DNA of 64,000 bases from Porphyrobacter sp. LM 6 (GCF_001720465.1 NZ_CP017113.1:2542001-2606000), one strand, 5' to 3'; counted from the stretch's first letter, positions 8,778 to 17,692 are shown. The notes: generated by a model not told the origin, from the letters alone. Made by a program: numbers and translations.

Positions 8778-10229
8778 ATGACTGCCTATCCGGCTTTGAA
8801 AATGCTCATCAACGGCGAATGGATCGCCCACGGCGATGCGGGCGCGATGGATGTCATCAACCCGGCGACCGGACAGGCGATCGGGCAATGCCCCAAGGCC
8901 GGCCCCGCGCAGCTCGATGCCGCATTGAAGGCGGCGGACGATGCCTTCCCCGCCTGGAGCCGCACGCCCGCTGCCGAGCGCTACGCCATCCTGCGCCGCG
9001 CCGCCGATCTGCTGCGCGAACGCGCACCCGCCATCGCCAGCATAGTTACCGCCGAAATGGGCAAACCCCGCGCGCAGGCGGTGGGCGAGATCACCTCGTC
9101 CGCCGATGTGATCGATTTCCTTGGAGAAGAAGCCAAGCGCCGGGGTGGCCGCCTGATCCCGCCGCGCGGAAACCAGCTGATTGCGCAGATCGTGACGCAC
9201 GAGCCCATCGGCCCGGCGGTGCTGCTCACCCCGTGGAATTTCCCCGTGAACCTGCCCGGCAAGAAGATCGCCGGTGCGCTGGCAGCGGGCTGCACGGCAA
9301 TCCTGAAGCCCGCCGAAAACAGCCCGGCATCAGCGCAACTGCTGGTCGAATGCTTTGTCGACGCAGGCCTGCCCAAGGGCGTGCTGGGCCTCGTCTATGG
9401 CGAACCCGGCCCAGTGTCCGAACACTTGATTGCCTCGCCTGTCACCCGCAAGGTGAGCTTCACCGGCTCGACTGCGGTCGGCAAGCACCTCGGTGCGCTC
9501 GCCGCGCAGGGCATGAAGCGCTTCACCCCCGAACTCGGCGGCCACGCACCGGTGATCGTCAGCAAGACCGCCGATCTCGAACGCGCAGTCGCGGCCTGCG
9601 CATCGACCAAGTTCCGCAACGCGGGGCAGGTCTGCGTCTCGCCCACCCGCTTCCTCGTCGCGAGCGAGATCTACGACCGCTTCGTTGCTGACTTCGCCGC
9701 CTATGCCGGCAAGCTGAAGGTCGGCGATCCGGGCGCCGACGCGAGCGTGGACATGGGCCCCCTCGCCCACGCCCGCCGGATTTCCGCGATGGAACAGGTG
9801 GTCGCCGATGCGGGCGGCAACCGCGGCGAGGTGGTGACCGGCGGCAAGGCGATTGCCGGGAGCGGCTTCTTCTTCGAGCCGACCGTGATCGCCAATCCTG
9901 CCCCCGACAGTCGCTTCATGACCGAGGAGCCCTTCGGCCCCATCGCCGGGATCGTGCCCTTCGAGCACATCGAGGATGCCGTGCGGATCGCCAATGGGTT
10001 GCGCTATGGCCTCGCCGCCTACGCCTTCAGCAGCGATCTCGACGAGGCGCATTACCTTGGGCGGAGCCTGCGTGCGGGGATGGTCGGGATCAATCAGCTG
10101 ATCGTGTCATCGCCCGAAACCCCGTTTGGCGGCGTTGGCGATAGCGGCTTCGGATCGGAAGGCGGCGAGGAAGGCTACCTCGCCTTTACCGATACCAAGC
10201 TGGTGATGCTGGCGAAGGCAGGCGGCTGA
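8778..10229 (+). CDS. NAD(P)-dependent aldehyde dehydrogenase (succinate-semialdehyde dehydrogenase-like)
   Basis: 483-residue ALDH-superfamily enzyme. Landmarks in order: LTPWNFP (oxyanion-hole Asn), the cofactor lysine in AILKPAENSP, the FTGSTAVGK nucleotide loop, the general-base glutamate in ELGGHAPVIV, the catalytic cysteine in NAGQVCVSPTR, and EEPFGPIAGIVPF. Size and motifs fit the GabD/succinate-semialdehyde group, but ALDH substrate cannot be read safely from sequence. It is divergent from ald and has no pathway partners downstream. Confidence 0.88.
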   Translation: MTAYPALKMLINGEWIAHGDAGAMDVINPATGQAIGQCPKAGPAQLDAALKAADDAFPAWSRTPAAERYAILRRAADLLRERAPAIASIVTAEMGKPRAQAVGEITSSADVIDFLGEEAKRRGGRLIPPRGNQLIAQIVTHEPIGPAVLLTPWNFPVNLPGKKIAGALAAGCTAILKPAENSPASAQLLVECFVDAGLPKGVLGLVYGEPGPVSEHLIASPVTRKVSFTGSTAVGKHLGALAAQGMKRFTPELGGHAPVIVSKTADLERAVAACASTKFRNAGQVCVSPTRFLVASEIYDRFVADFAAYAGKLKVGDPGADASVDMGPLAHARRISAMEQVVADAGGNRGEVVTGGKAIAGSGFFFEPTVIANPAPDSRFMTEEPFGPIAGIVPFEHIEDAVRIANGLRYGLAAYAFSSDLDEAHYLGRSLRAGMVGINQLIVSSPETPFGGVGDSGFGSEGGEEGYLAFTDTKLVMLAKAGG

Positions 10230-10248
10230 CACCGGCCTGCTTGCGGCG

Positions 10249-10404
10249 TTAAGCGATCAGGCTAGCGAGGCGCGAGAGGATCGTCCGGCGCGGTTGCATC
10301 GGTTGGATGCGGCCATAGCGCGCGCGGCGCGAATGTTCGTCCTGAATGCACACTGTGCGGCGCATAGGGTCTGGCCCGCTGGACCAGATAGTTGGTCTTG
10401 CCAT
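10249..10404 (-). CDS. possible small basic protein (51 aa), function unknown
   Basis: A 51-codon frame encoding an Arg-rich peptide beginning MARPTIWSSGPDP and containing a DEHSRRARYGRIQPM segment. It is preceded by an AT-rich stretch (10410-10500) that could hold a promoter, and ends 19 bp after the convergent aldehyde dehydrogenase. The start has only a weak GGGA-like ribosome site. Nothing in it is recognised; it may be a real small protein or chance coding in GC-rich DNA. Other small frames overlap the same stretch. Confidence 0.3.
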   Translation of the reverse strand: MARPTIWSSGPDPMRRTVCIQDEHSRRARYGRIQPMQPRRTILSRLASLIA

Positions 10405-10503
10405 TGAACACGTCCCGATTCGCTTATGTTATCTTTCAATTTAACAGCAAATCTGTGGAAAACGTAAGAGAAATATGGTTAACAACCTTGCGCCTCGCCG
10501 AGC

Positions 10504-11670
10504 CTAGCCATCGGTCCGTCGCACTCCGGCAGCGCGCACGTCTGCGAGGGTCGGGTAACCGTTAACGGCCATCAGCAGGTCGGCTTCCGCGAGGATCGAT
10601 CTTAATACCCACGCCGCGCCCTCTGCGCCGCCGAGCGCGAGCCCATAGGTATAGGGCCGCCCCACCCCTACCGCACGCGCACCCATCGCCAGCGCCTTGA
10701 CGGCATCGGTGCCGGAGCGGATTCCGCTGTCAAACAGCACCGGCACATCGCCCGATGCTTTCACTACGTCTTCGAGCAGATCGATGGTCGCGATCCCGCC
10801 ATTGGCCTGCCGCCCGCCATGGTTCGAACAATAGACCGCATCCGCCCCGCTATCGACCGCACGGCGCGCGTCATCGGGGTGGCAGATGCCTTTGAGCACG
10901 ATCGGCAGCTTGGTCACGGACTTGAACCACGCCATGTCGTCCCAGGTCAGCACCTGTCCGAAGGTCGCCGCCCAGGTGAAGATCGCCGCCGCAGGGTCTT
11001 CTTCGGGCGGCTTGGCCAGCAGCGAGCGGAACACCGGATCGACAAAGTAGTTCTGCAGCACTTTGCCGCGCAGCTGCGGGAAGTTCGACGCATTCAGGTC
11101 GCGCGGTCGCCAGCCGGTCACCCAGGTATCCAGCGTCACGACGAGCGCCTTGTAGCCGGCATCCTCGGCGCGGCGGATCAGGCTCGTCGCCAGCTCCTTG
11201 TTTTTGGGGGTGTAGAGCTGGAACCACGCCGGAGTATCGCCGCAGGCCGCCTTCACGTCCTCGAGCGGATCATTGGCGAGGGTCGAGGCGCAGAACGGCA
11301 CCCCTGTCATTGCCGAGGCCCGTGCAGCCGCCATATCGCCGTGGCGGTCCTGCGAAGCTTCGCCGTTCAAACCGATCGGAGCCATGAACAGCGGGGTCGG
11401 GTAGCGGTGGCCGAACAGCTCGATCGACAGATCGCGCGTGCTGCAATCGACCATCATGCGCGGCACCATGCCCCAATGATGGAAGGCAGCGGCGTTCTGG
11501 TCCTGCGTATGCTCGTCCCCGCAGCCGCCCGCGACATAGTTGGTAAGGCTCGGCCCCAGTGCCTCGTGCGCGCGCTTTTCGAGCGTGGCGAAATCGACGG
11601 GGAAGGTCGGCAGAATGCCCCTGAGCCCGGCATTGTAGATCTCGTTCTGCATCCCGCCGAAATTGCTCAT
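10504..11670 (-). CDS. FMN-dependent alpha-hydroxy-acid oxidising enzyme, lactate 2-monooxygenase-like
   Basis: 388 residues of the glycolate oxidase/L-lactate dehydrogenase family, which oxidise L-2-hydroxy acids with FMN. Its N-terminus (QNEIYNAGLRGILPTFPVDFATLE) resembles mycobacterial lactate 2-monooxygenase more than LldD. Active-site elements: FMAPIGLNG, WFQLYTPKN, the TLDTWVTGWRPRDL loop, LPIVLKGICHPDDA (catalytic/FMN lysine), the catalytic histidine and arginine in CSNHGGRQANGG, and the FMN phosphate loop VLFDSGIRSGTDAVKALAMGA. Whether it is an oxidase, monooxygenase or dehydrogenase cannot be decided here. Confidence 0.85.
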   Translation of the reverse strand: MSNFGGMQNEIYNAGLRGILPTFPVDFATLEKRAHEALGPSLTNYVAGGCGDEHTQDQNAAAFHHWGMVPRMMVDCSTRDLSIELFGHRYPTPLFMAPIGLNGEASQDRHGDMAAARASAMTGVPFCASTLANDPLEDVKAACGDTPAWFQLYTPKNKELATSLIRRAEDAGYKALVVTLDTWVTGWRPRDLNASNFPQLRGKVLQNYFVDPVFRSLLAKPPEEDPAAAIFTWAATFGQVLTWDDMAWFKSVTKLPIVLKGICHPDDARRAVDSGADAVYCSNHGGRQANGGIATIDLLEDVVKASGDVPVLFDSGIRSGTDAVKALAMGARAVGVGRPYTYGLALGGAEGAAWVLRSILAEADLLMAVNGYPTLADVRAAGVRRTDG

Positions 11671-11715
11671 GTCATTCCTCCCCTGACGACCGCTCTTGCG
11701 GTTACCCGCAGCTGC

Positions 11716-12795
11716 TCAACTGCTCTGCCCCTCGGGGCGCGCTTCGACAAGCGCCTGCTTCGCCTTCGCTGTGCCCCCGCCGAGCAGTTGCTTGGCCAAC
11801 CGGGTCACCGGACGCTCGAACAGCCGGTAAGCTATCCACGCGGCAAACACGCTGGCGGCAATGGCAAGCGGGACGAACACGAAGGGTTGCAGGTCTTCCG
11901 GCAAAACGCGCCGCACGACCTGCGACACCAGCGAGAGAACGATCGCGTGCGTCAGGTAGAGCGAATAGGAACTGTCGCCCAGAAAATGCAGCGCCGGGAA
12001 GCGGAAGGCAGGCGCGAAGATAGCACCGGCTTCGATCATCAAGGCCGGAACCCCGAAGGTCAGCGCACGCGGCAGCGTGTATAACTGGGAACCGGGAAAC
12101 AGCAGGACAAAGCCGGCCAGACAGACGATCCACCACAGCGCCGAGGTTCGCGGAGGGGCATTCAGCCAGACCCAGCCAAGCCCGAGGCCGAAAGCGAACT
12201 CGAGGATCACATCATCGCCATAGAACCGCACCTGCGACGGCAAGCCGGGCAGCAGGGTCGCGGCGCCGCACGCCAGCACGATCATACCGATAAGCAGCAC
12301 GAACCGGCTCGTCCTGTTGCGCGTCACCAGCATGGCGAGCGTGAACAGGGTGTAGAAGAACATCTCGAGGTTGAGCGTCCATCCCGCGATCACCAGCGGA
12401 GCGTAACCACCCATGGTCTGATTGGGCCACGCAATGAAGAACAACGAGGCAAGGATCAGCGGAGGATCGAAGCGGGTCGATTGCATCGCCGTCGGCACAA
12501 GGAACGCCACGGAAGCCACGAAGAAGGTCACCGCCCAGTAGAGCGGGACGATCCGGATGATCCGGTCGCGCATGAACTGGCCAGCGGTCCTCTCCGGTGA
12601 ACGGGAGGTGGAGACCCACATGACGAAACCGCTGATCACGAAGAAGATATCGACACCGGAACGGAGCGCGATCAGGCCGATTTGTGCATCCATCTTGGCA
12701 AGCTGGTGGTCGGCATGGAACAGCACCACCATCATCGCCGCGATGCCGCGCAGATACTGGATCGACGCCAACTCGCGCCCCGAATCGACCGCCAT
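11716..12795 (-). CDS. acyltransferase 3 family integral membrane protein
   Basis: 359-residue multi-pass membrane protein of the OafA/NodX/YrhL type, which O-acylates extracytoplasmic saccharides. The first segment contains IQYLRGIAAMMVVLFHADHQ with the conserved RG and His, then SGVDIFFVISGFVMW and an RDRIIRIVPLYW motif, all hallmarks of the family, followed by about nine further hydrophobic helices. A C-terminal cytoplasmic tail of about 25 charged residues follows. No saccharide-modification genes are adjacent, so the acceptor is unknown. Confidence 0.88.
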   Translation of the reverse strand: MAVDSGRELASIQYLRGIAAMMVVLFHADHQLAKMDAQIGLIALRSGVDIFFVISGFVMWVSTSRSPERTAGQFMRDRIIRIVPLYWAVTFFVASVAFLVPTAMQSTRFDPPLILASLFFIAWPNQTMGGYAPLVIAGWTLNLEMFFYTLFTLAMLVTRNRTSRFVLLIGMIVLACGAATLLPGLPSQVRFYGDDVILEFAFGLGLGWVWLNAPPRTSALWWIVCLAGFVLLFPGSQLYTLPRALTFGVPALMIEAGAIFAPAFRFPALHFLGDSSYSLYLTHAIVLSLVSQVVRRVLPEDLQPFVFVPLAIAASVFAAWIAYRLFERPVTRLAKQLLGGGTAKAKQALVEARPEGQSS

Positions 12796-12886
12796 TCATC
12801 AACCCCACGAAAGCCTTGCCCTGTCCTAGGAAGGGGTGCGGGCTTCGTCCATCGCCGGCTCTGGCGATCTTGTTGACTGCGTCCGC

Positions 12887-13228
12887 TCAGGCGAACAGGC
12901 GTTGCAGGCGCGGGCGGATTTTCAGGAAGCGGACATAGGCGGCTTCGAGCAGGCGCAGCGCCGCCGGATGGCGTGCAGCCAGCCCGAGCGGACGCAGCAG
13001 CGGGATCGCGCGCCACATCGCTGCAAAGGCCGCCGCGCCGCTCAGCACGACACCGTTCTCCTCGGCGTGGAAGCGGGCGAGGAGCTGCGCGCGGTCGATC
13101 GGGCAGGACGGGTCGGCCCCCGCCGCGACATCGACGAAGGTGATGCTCCCTCGCCGATCAAGCCGCCGCATCAGCGCGATTTCGCGCAGGCACAGCGGGC
13201 AGGCGCCGTCGAACCAGACCTTGACCAT
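12887..13228 (-). CDS. DUF393 (DCC family) thiol-disulfide oxidoreductase-like protein
   Basis: 113 residues with the DCC-family signature at the N-terminus: VWFDGACPLCLREIALMRRLD, giving a CxxC pair in a thioredoxin-like context, and a later CPIDRAQLLARF segment. The family is predicted to be redox active but lacks a defined role. Its ATG shares its A with the stop of the upstream DUF2474 gene (TGATG), tying it translationally to the cytochrome bd operon and suggesting a link to oxidase assembly or use. Confidence 0.85.
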   Translation of the reverse strand: MVKVWFDGACPLCLREIALMRRLDRRGSITFVDVAAGADPSCPIDRAQLLARFHAEENGVVLSGAAAFAAMWRAIPLLRPLGLAARHPAALRLLEAAYVRFLKIRPRLQRLFA

Positions 13229-13362
13229 CAGGGTGCGATCCACAGGCGGATGATATAGGCGACCACGCCCAGCACCGCGACGCTCGCCGCCCAGATTCCA
13301 GCCATCCACGCGAGGCGTTGCCACAAGGGCGCTTCAGGCGGTTGCTCCAATGGCGCAAGCAT
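13228..13362 (-). CDS. DUF2474 small membrane protein, CydX-like
   Basis: A 44-residue protein: polar N-terminus MLAPLEQPPEAPLWQRLAW, then one hydrophobic helix (about residues 20-40) with the IWAASVAVLGVVAYIIRLW pattern of the DUF2474 family. Such short proteins lie next to cyanide-insensitive-type cydAB operons and are presumed accessory subunits comparable to CydX. Both ends overlap neighbours by one base in TGATG: with cydB upstream and the DUF393 gene downstream. This spacing and the family pattern make a real gene very likely despite its size. Confidence 0.88.
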   Translation of the reverse strand: MLAPLEQPPEAPLWQRLAWMAGIWAASVAVLGVVAYIIRLWIAP

Positions 13363-14357
13363 CAATGGTAGCCTTCGTCAGCGACTTTTCCGCGGAACAC
13401 CCAATAGGCCCAGGCGGTATAGGCGATGATCAGCGGCAGGGTGATCGCCACACCCACCAGCATGAAGGCCTGCGAACGATACGGCGCGGCGGCCTCCCAG
13501 ATGGTCACGCTTTCGGGCACGGCATAGGGCCAGATCGTCACCCCCAGCCCGCTCATGCCGAGAAAGAACAGCGCGATGCCGAGCCAGAATGGCTTGGAAT
13601 TGCGCTCCTTCAGGATCGCCCGCAGCATCGACAGCGCGACAATCGCGGTCAGGATCGGCACGGGAGCGACGTAGTAGATCTCGGGGGCACTGAGCCAGCG
13701 CGCGGCGTAATCGGCATTGAGGGCGATATTGTAGAGGCTCACTGCCCCCATCAGCACGATGGTCGCCGCGCCCCAGCCGATCGCCAGTTTGCGCGCGTGA
13801 ACCTGCTCCTCACCATCGAGTTTCCAGATCAGCCAGGTAGCGCCCAGCAGCGCATAGCCCGCCACCGTGCCAAGCCCCGTCAGCAGAGTGTACGGCGTAA
13901 GCCAGTCCCACCAGCTCCCCGCATAGGCGCGATCCACCACATCGATCCCTTGCAGCAGCGCGCCCAGCGTCATCCCCTGCGCCAGCGCGGCGACCAACGA
14001 GCCACCGGTGAAGGCGAGGTCCCAGAACTTCTGGTGCCCCGGATCGCGCCAGCGGTATTCAAACGCCACGCCGCGGAACACGAGGCCCAGCAGCATGGCG
14101 ATGATCAGCGGATAGGTCGCGGGCAGGATCACCGCATAGGCGAGCGGAAAGGCGGCAAAGAGCCCTCCCCCACCCAGCACCAGCCAGGTCTCGTTCCCGT
14201 CCCACACCGGCGCGATCGAATTCATCGCCCGGTCACGCTCGCGCCCGGCCTTGAAGGTCGGGAACAGGATGCCGATGCCAAGGTCGAACCCGTCCATCAC
14301 CACATAGGCGAAGACGGCAAAGGCGATGATGAAGGCCCAGATGACGGTGAGATCCAT
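13362..14357 (-). CDS. cydB: cytochrome bd-type quinol oxidase subunit II
   Basis: 331-residue inner-membrane subunit with the CydB signature VVMDGFDLGIGILFP in the first helix and the WDGNETWLVLGGGGLFAAFP segment. The shorter length (about 335 aa) fits the cyanide-insensitive (CioB) branch. The ATG overlaps the cydA stop in TGATG; a GTG one codon earlier is possible but less consistent with the other junctions of this operon. With CydA it reduces oxygen to water using quinol. Confidence 0.94.
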   Translation of the reverse strand: MDLTVIWAFIIAFAVFAYVVMDGFDLGIGILFPTFKAGRERDRAMNSIAPVWDGNETWLVLGGGGLFAAFPLAYAVILPATYPLIIAMLLGLVFRGVAFEYRWRDPGHQKFWDLAFTGGSLVAALAQGMTLGALLQGIDVVDRAYAGSWWDWLTPYTLLTGLGTVAGYALLGATWLIWKLDGEEQVHARKLAIGWGAATIVLMGAVSLYNIALNADYAARWLSAPEIYYVAPVPILTAIVALSMLRAILKERNSKPFWLGIALFFLGMSGLGVTIWPYAVPESVTIWEAAAPYRSQAFMLVGVAITLPLIIAYTAWAYWVFRGKVADEGYH

Positions 14358-15811
14358 CACACCGGCTCCTTTTCGTCGGGCGCATGGGTGGGCAGTGTTT
14401 CCTCGCCGCCGGGGTTCTGGGTCGGCCCCGGGGTGATGCCCGCGGTGCGGATCGGGCCGACATCGCCGCGCTTGACCCCGTATTCGCCAGCGTGGGGCGG
14501 CTTGCCCATGATCTTGAGGATATAGACCACCCCGATCCCGAAGACGGTGAAATAGACGAGGATGAAGGCGAGCAACGACGCAGCGACGGCGGGCGCATCA
14601 AGCGGGCTGGCTGCATCAGCCGTCCGCAGCAGGCCGTAGATGACAAAGGGCTGGCGGCCGACTTCGGTGGTGATCCACCCGGCCAGCACGGCAGCAAACC
14701 CGCTCGGCCCCATCAGCACAGCCGCACGGTGGAGCCAGGGCATGTCGTAAAGCCGTCCGCGCACCCGGCCCCATAGGCTCCATATCCCGATACCCAGCAT
14801 GGCAAAGCCGATGCCGACCATGATGCGGAAGCTCCAGAACACCACGCCCACCGGCGGTTCGCGATCATCGGGCACGGTGTCGAGGCCCGCCAGCGGCGCG
14901 TTCAGATCATGCTTCAGAATCAGCGAGGACGCCTTGGGGATTTCGATCGCATAGCGCACCGTCTTGGCCTCGCTGTCGGGGATGCCGAACAGGATCAGCG
15001 GCGCACCGTCAGGATGGCTCTCGAAATGCCCCTCCATCGCCATGACCTTGACCGGCTGATGCTCGAGCGTGTTGAGCCCGTGCATATCGCCCGCGAAGAT
15101 CTGCAAGGGCGTGACGATTGCCGCCATCCACATCGCCATCGAAAACATCGTGCGCGCGTGCGGGTTGGCGCGGTCTTTCAAGAGATGCCAAGCGCCAACC
15201 GCGCCCACCACGAAGGCGGTGGTGAGGTAGGCTGCCATCACCGTGTGGACGAGGCGGTAGGGGAAGCTCGGGTTGAAGACGATTTCGAACCAGCTCGGCC
15301 CCGGCAGGAATTGCCCGTTGGCGCCGATCTCATACCCCGTCGGCGTCTGCATCCAGCTGTTCACGCTGAGGATCCAGAAGGCCGACACGAAGGTGCCCAG
15401 CGCCACCATGAAGGTCGCGGCAAAGTGCAGCTTCTTGCCGACCTTGTTCATCCCGAACAGCATCACGCCCAGGAAGCCCGCTTCGAGGAAGAAAGCCGTC
15501 AGCACCTCGTAGGCCATCAGCGGCCCGATCACCGGCCCTGCCTTGTCCGAGAACACCGACCAGTTGGTGCCGAACTGGTAGGACATGACGATCCCGGACA
15601 CGACGCCCATCGCAAAGGCGATCGCGAAGATCTTCAGCCAGTACTTGAACAGGTCGAGGTAAACGCTCTTCCCGGTCTTCAGCCACAGCGCTTCGAGCAC
15701 CATGAGATAGCTTGCAAGCCCGATCGAGAAGGCCGGGAAGAAGAAGTGGAAGCTCACCGTGAAGGCGAACTGGATCCGCGCAAGCAACAGGGTGTCGGGG
15801 TTCTCAAGCAT
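14357..15811 (-). CDS. cydA: cytochrome bd-type quinol oxidase subunit I
   Basis: 484-residue haem-bearing subunit. It starts ARIQFAFTVSFHFFFPAFSIG, carrying the conserved first-helix histidine, then GTNWSVFSDKAGPVIGPLMAYEV, ILSVNSWMQTPTGYEI, and the GWITTEVGRQPFVIYGLLRT motif. Total length and the short region between helices 6 and 7 suggest a short Q-loop, as in cyanide-insensitive oxidases. It heads a four-gene overlapping operon. Terminal oxidases of this class serve micro-oxic or respiratory-stress conditions. No cydDC genes are nearby. Confidence 0.95.
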   Translation of the reverse strand: MLENPDTLLLARIQFAFTVSFHFFFPAFSIGLASYLMVLEALWLKTGKSVYLDLFKYWLKIFAIAFAMGVVSGIVMSYQFGTNWSVFSDKAGPVIGPLMAYEVLTAFFLEAGFLGVMLFGMNKVGKKLHFAATFMVALGTFVSAFWILSVNSWMQTPTGYEIGANGQFLPGPSWFEIVFNPSFPYRLVHTVMAAYLTTAFVVGAVGAWHLLKDRANPHARTMFSMAMWMAAIVTPLQIFAGDMHGLNTLEHQPVKVMAMEGHFESHPDGAPLILFGIPDSEAKTVRYAIEIPKASSLILKHDLNAPLAGLDTVPDDREPPVGVVFWSFRIMVGIGFAMLGIGIWSLWGRVRGRLYDMPWLHRAAVLMGPSGFAAVLAGWITTEVGRQPFVIYGLLRTADAASPLDAPAVAASLLAFILVYFTVFGIGVVYILKIMGKPPHAGEYGVKRGDVGPIRTAGITPGPTQNPGGEETLPTHAPDEKEPV

Positions 15812-15900
15812 GGTCAGGGCGTAATCCGCAATGCGCGGCGATCAATTGCAATCGCTGCACGGGATATACGGTTTGCAGGCGAAAGGGTTGCAACCGGCGG

Positions 15901-16320
15901 TCAGCCCTGCCCTTCGAGCAGCCGCACCATCGCCATTCCGGTCAGCATCGCGGCGACGAAAATGGCGGCCGAACCGGGCGCAATCGCGAAGGCCGCGAAG
16001 CCGGGGCCGGGACACAGGCCCGAGATCGCCCAGCCCACCCCGAACAGTGCCGACCCGCCGACAAGGCGCGGGGTGATGTCGGTACGGTCGGGCAGCGAGA
16101 ACCGCTCGGCGAAGGCAGGATGCTGCATCCGGCGCTGGACAGCCCAGGCAATCGCCATAACCAGAACCGCCCCGCCCATCACGAAGGCGAGCGTCGGGTC
16201 CCAGTTACCGAACAGGTCGAGGAAGCCGCGCACCCGCGCCGGATCGGTCATGCCGCCCAGCGCAAGGCCCGCGCCGAAGATCGTGCCTGCGGCCAACGCG
16301 ACCAGCGTGTCGCGGATCAT
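15901..16320 (-). CDS. YeeE/YedE family sulfur-transport membrane protein, second half
   Basis: 139 residues with about four hydrophobic helices and the family motifs GLALGGMTDPARVRGFLDLFG and VGWAISGLCPGPGFAA (conserved cysteine). Proteins of this type import thiosulfate or other sulfur species; in many alphaproteobacteria a pair of half-length proteins (PmpA/PmpB-like) replaces one full-length TsuA/YeeE. Its ATG overlaps the stop of the partner upstream (ATGA). Part of a three-gene sulfur operon with the metallo-hydrolase. Confidence 0.88.
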   Translation of the reverse strand: MIRDTLVALAAGTIFGAGLALGGMTDPARVRGFLDLFGNWDPTLAFVMGGAVLVMAIAWAVQRRMQHPAFAERFSLPDRTDITPRLVGGSALFGVGWAISGLCPGPGFAAFAIAPGSAAIFVAAMLTGMAMVRLLEGQG

Positions 16321-16766
16321 GGCAGCACCTCCAAGCCCAGCGCATTCATCGCAGCCACTGTGGCAAAGCCCGTGACCATAAAGGTGGCCGTCGCGACGAG
16401 CGAGCGCTGCGACAGGCGGCTCATCCCGCAGACGCCATGCCCGCTGGTACAACCGCTGCCGAGCCGCGTGCCGATCCCCACGATCACCCCCGCGATCACC
16501 AGCGGCACGGGCCCGGCAAACGCCGGTGCTGCTCCGCCGAACAGGATGGTAACGATCAGCGCCCCCAATGGCAGGCCGATCAAAAAGGCGAACGCCGCCA
16601 CACGCGGCATCGAACTCGCCGCCAGCCCGAAGGCACGAGCGGCAATGCCCGACACCCCGGCGATCCGCCCCGCCCCCAGCAGCATCAGCGCGGCGGCAAG
16701 ACCAATCAGAATGCCGCCGGCCAAACCCGCCATCGGAGCTGCATCAGGGAAGCCCGGCAGGCTCAT
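16317..16766 (-). CDS. YeeE/YedE family sulfur-transport membrane protein, first half
   Basis: 149 residues, about four helices, with the hallmark GTRLGSGCTSGHGVCGMSRLS containing the conserved cysteines of YeeE/TsuA transporters, and GGILIGLAAALMLLGAGRIAGVSG. It is co-encoded with the other half immediately downstream and with the persulfide-dioxygenase-like gene upstream, both by 4-bp overlaps. Likely moves a sulfur compound across the inner membrane; the exact species is not shown by sequence. Confidence 0.9.
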   Translation of the reverse strand: MSLPGFPDAAPMAGLAGGILIGLAAALMLLGAGRIAGVSGIAARAFGLAASSMPRVAAFAFLIGLPLGALIVTILFGGAAPAFAGPVPLVIAGVIVGIGTRLGSGCTSGHGVCGMSRLSQRSLVATATFMVTGFATVAAMNALGLEVLP

Positions 16767-17692
16767 ACCGCGTTCACCGGGATCTTGAGGTAGACGATGC
16801 CATTATCATCGGGCGGCGGCAGGTGCCCGGCGCGCATATTGACCTGCACCGAAGGCAGGATCAGCCGCGGCATATCGAGCGTCGCATCGCGCGCCTCTCG
16901 CATCGTGACGAACTCATCTTCGCTGATCCCGTCATGGGCGTGGATATTGCCTGCGCGTTCGGCCGCGACGGTGGTCTCCCACACATATTCGCTGCGACCT
17001 GCCGGCAGATAATCGTGACACATGAACAGCCGGGTTTCGTCCGGCAGAGTGAGAATCCGGCGCAGCGAGCGAAACAGGGTGCGGGCATCGCCTCCGGGGA
17101 AATCGGCACGTGCACTGCCATAGTCGGGCATGAACATCGTATCGCCGACGAACACCGCCTCGCCCACAACATAGGCGATACAGGCGGGCGTATGCCCCGG
17201 GACATGCATCACCGTTACCGGCAGCGCTCCAATGGCGAAGGTATCGCCATCCGAGAACAGCGCGTCGAACTGCGACCCGTCAGGCGCGAAATCCTCGCCA
17301 GCGTTGAACAGCTTGCCGAACACCGCCTGCACCGCTGTAATATGCGCGCCGATTGCGATCTTTCCGCCGAGCTTCTCCTGCAAATAGGGTGCGGCGGAAA
17401 AGTGGTCGGCGTGGGCGTGGGTTTCGAGCAGCCATGTCACATCGAGGCCATTCGACGTTACATAATCGACAACCGCGTCCGCCGACGCGGTCTTGGTCCG
17501 TCCGGAACTGGGATCGTAATCGAGCACCGAGTCGATGATCGCCGCTTTACCAGTCGCCGGATCATGCACGACGTAAGTGACCGTGAAGGTGGCCGGATCA
17601 AAAAAACCCGCGATTTCCGGTCGCAACGCCGGATCGGTGCGGGCGCGGAGCACCTGCTCGTTTGCCGCCAGCAGCACCGGATCGTCACTCAT
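16763..17692 (-). CDS. MBL-fold metallo-hydrolase, persulfide dioxygenase-like
   Basis: 309 residues of the metallo-beta-lactamase fold, ETHE1/Blh type. Metal ligands are visible: THAHADHFSA (HxHxDH), MHVPGHTPACIAY (third His), VFVGDTMFMPDYG (Asp) and LFMCHDYLP (last His). The distinctive DPATFTVTYVVHDPATGKAAIIDSV start matches the Blh group, which oxidises glutathione persulfide or related sulfane sulfur. The linked YeeE/YedE pair supports a sulfide/sulfane-sulfur detoxification role. The ArsR-type repressor BigR that often accompanies this set is not next to it. Confidence 0.88.
   Translation of the reverse strand: MSDDPVLLAANEQVLRARTDPALRPEIAGFFDPATFTVTYVVHDPATGKAAIIDSVLDYDPSSGRTKTASADAVVDYVTSNGLDVTWLLETHAHADHFSAAPYLQEKLGGKIAIGAHITAVQAVFGKLFNAGEDFAPDGSQFDALFSDGDTFAIGALPVTVMHVPGHTPACIAYVVGEAVFVGDTMFMPDYGSARADFPGGDARTLFRSLRRILTLPDETRLFMCHDYLPAGRSEYVWETTVAAERAGNIHAHDGISEDEFVTMREARDATLDMPRLILPSVQVNMRAGHLPPPDDNGIVYLKIPVNAV

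Noticed and set aside
15812..15900. FNR box upstream of cydA
   Set aside because: TTGATC occurs but no matching ATCAA half-site at the right spacing.
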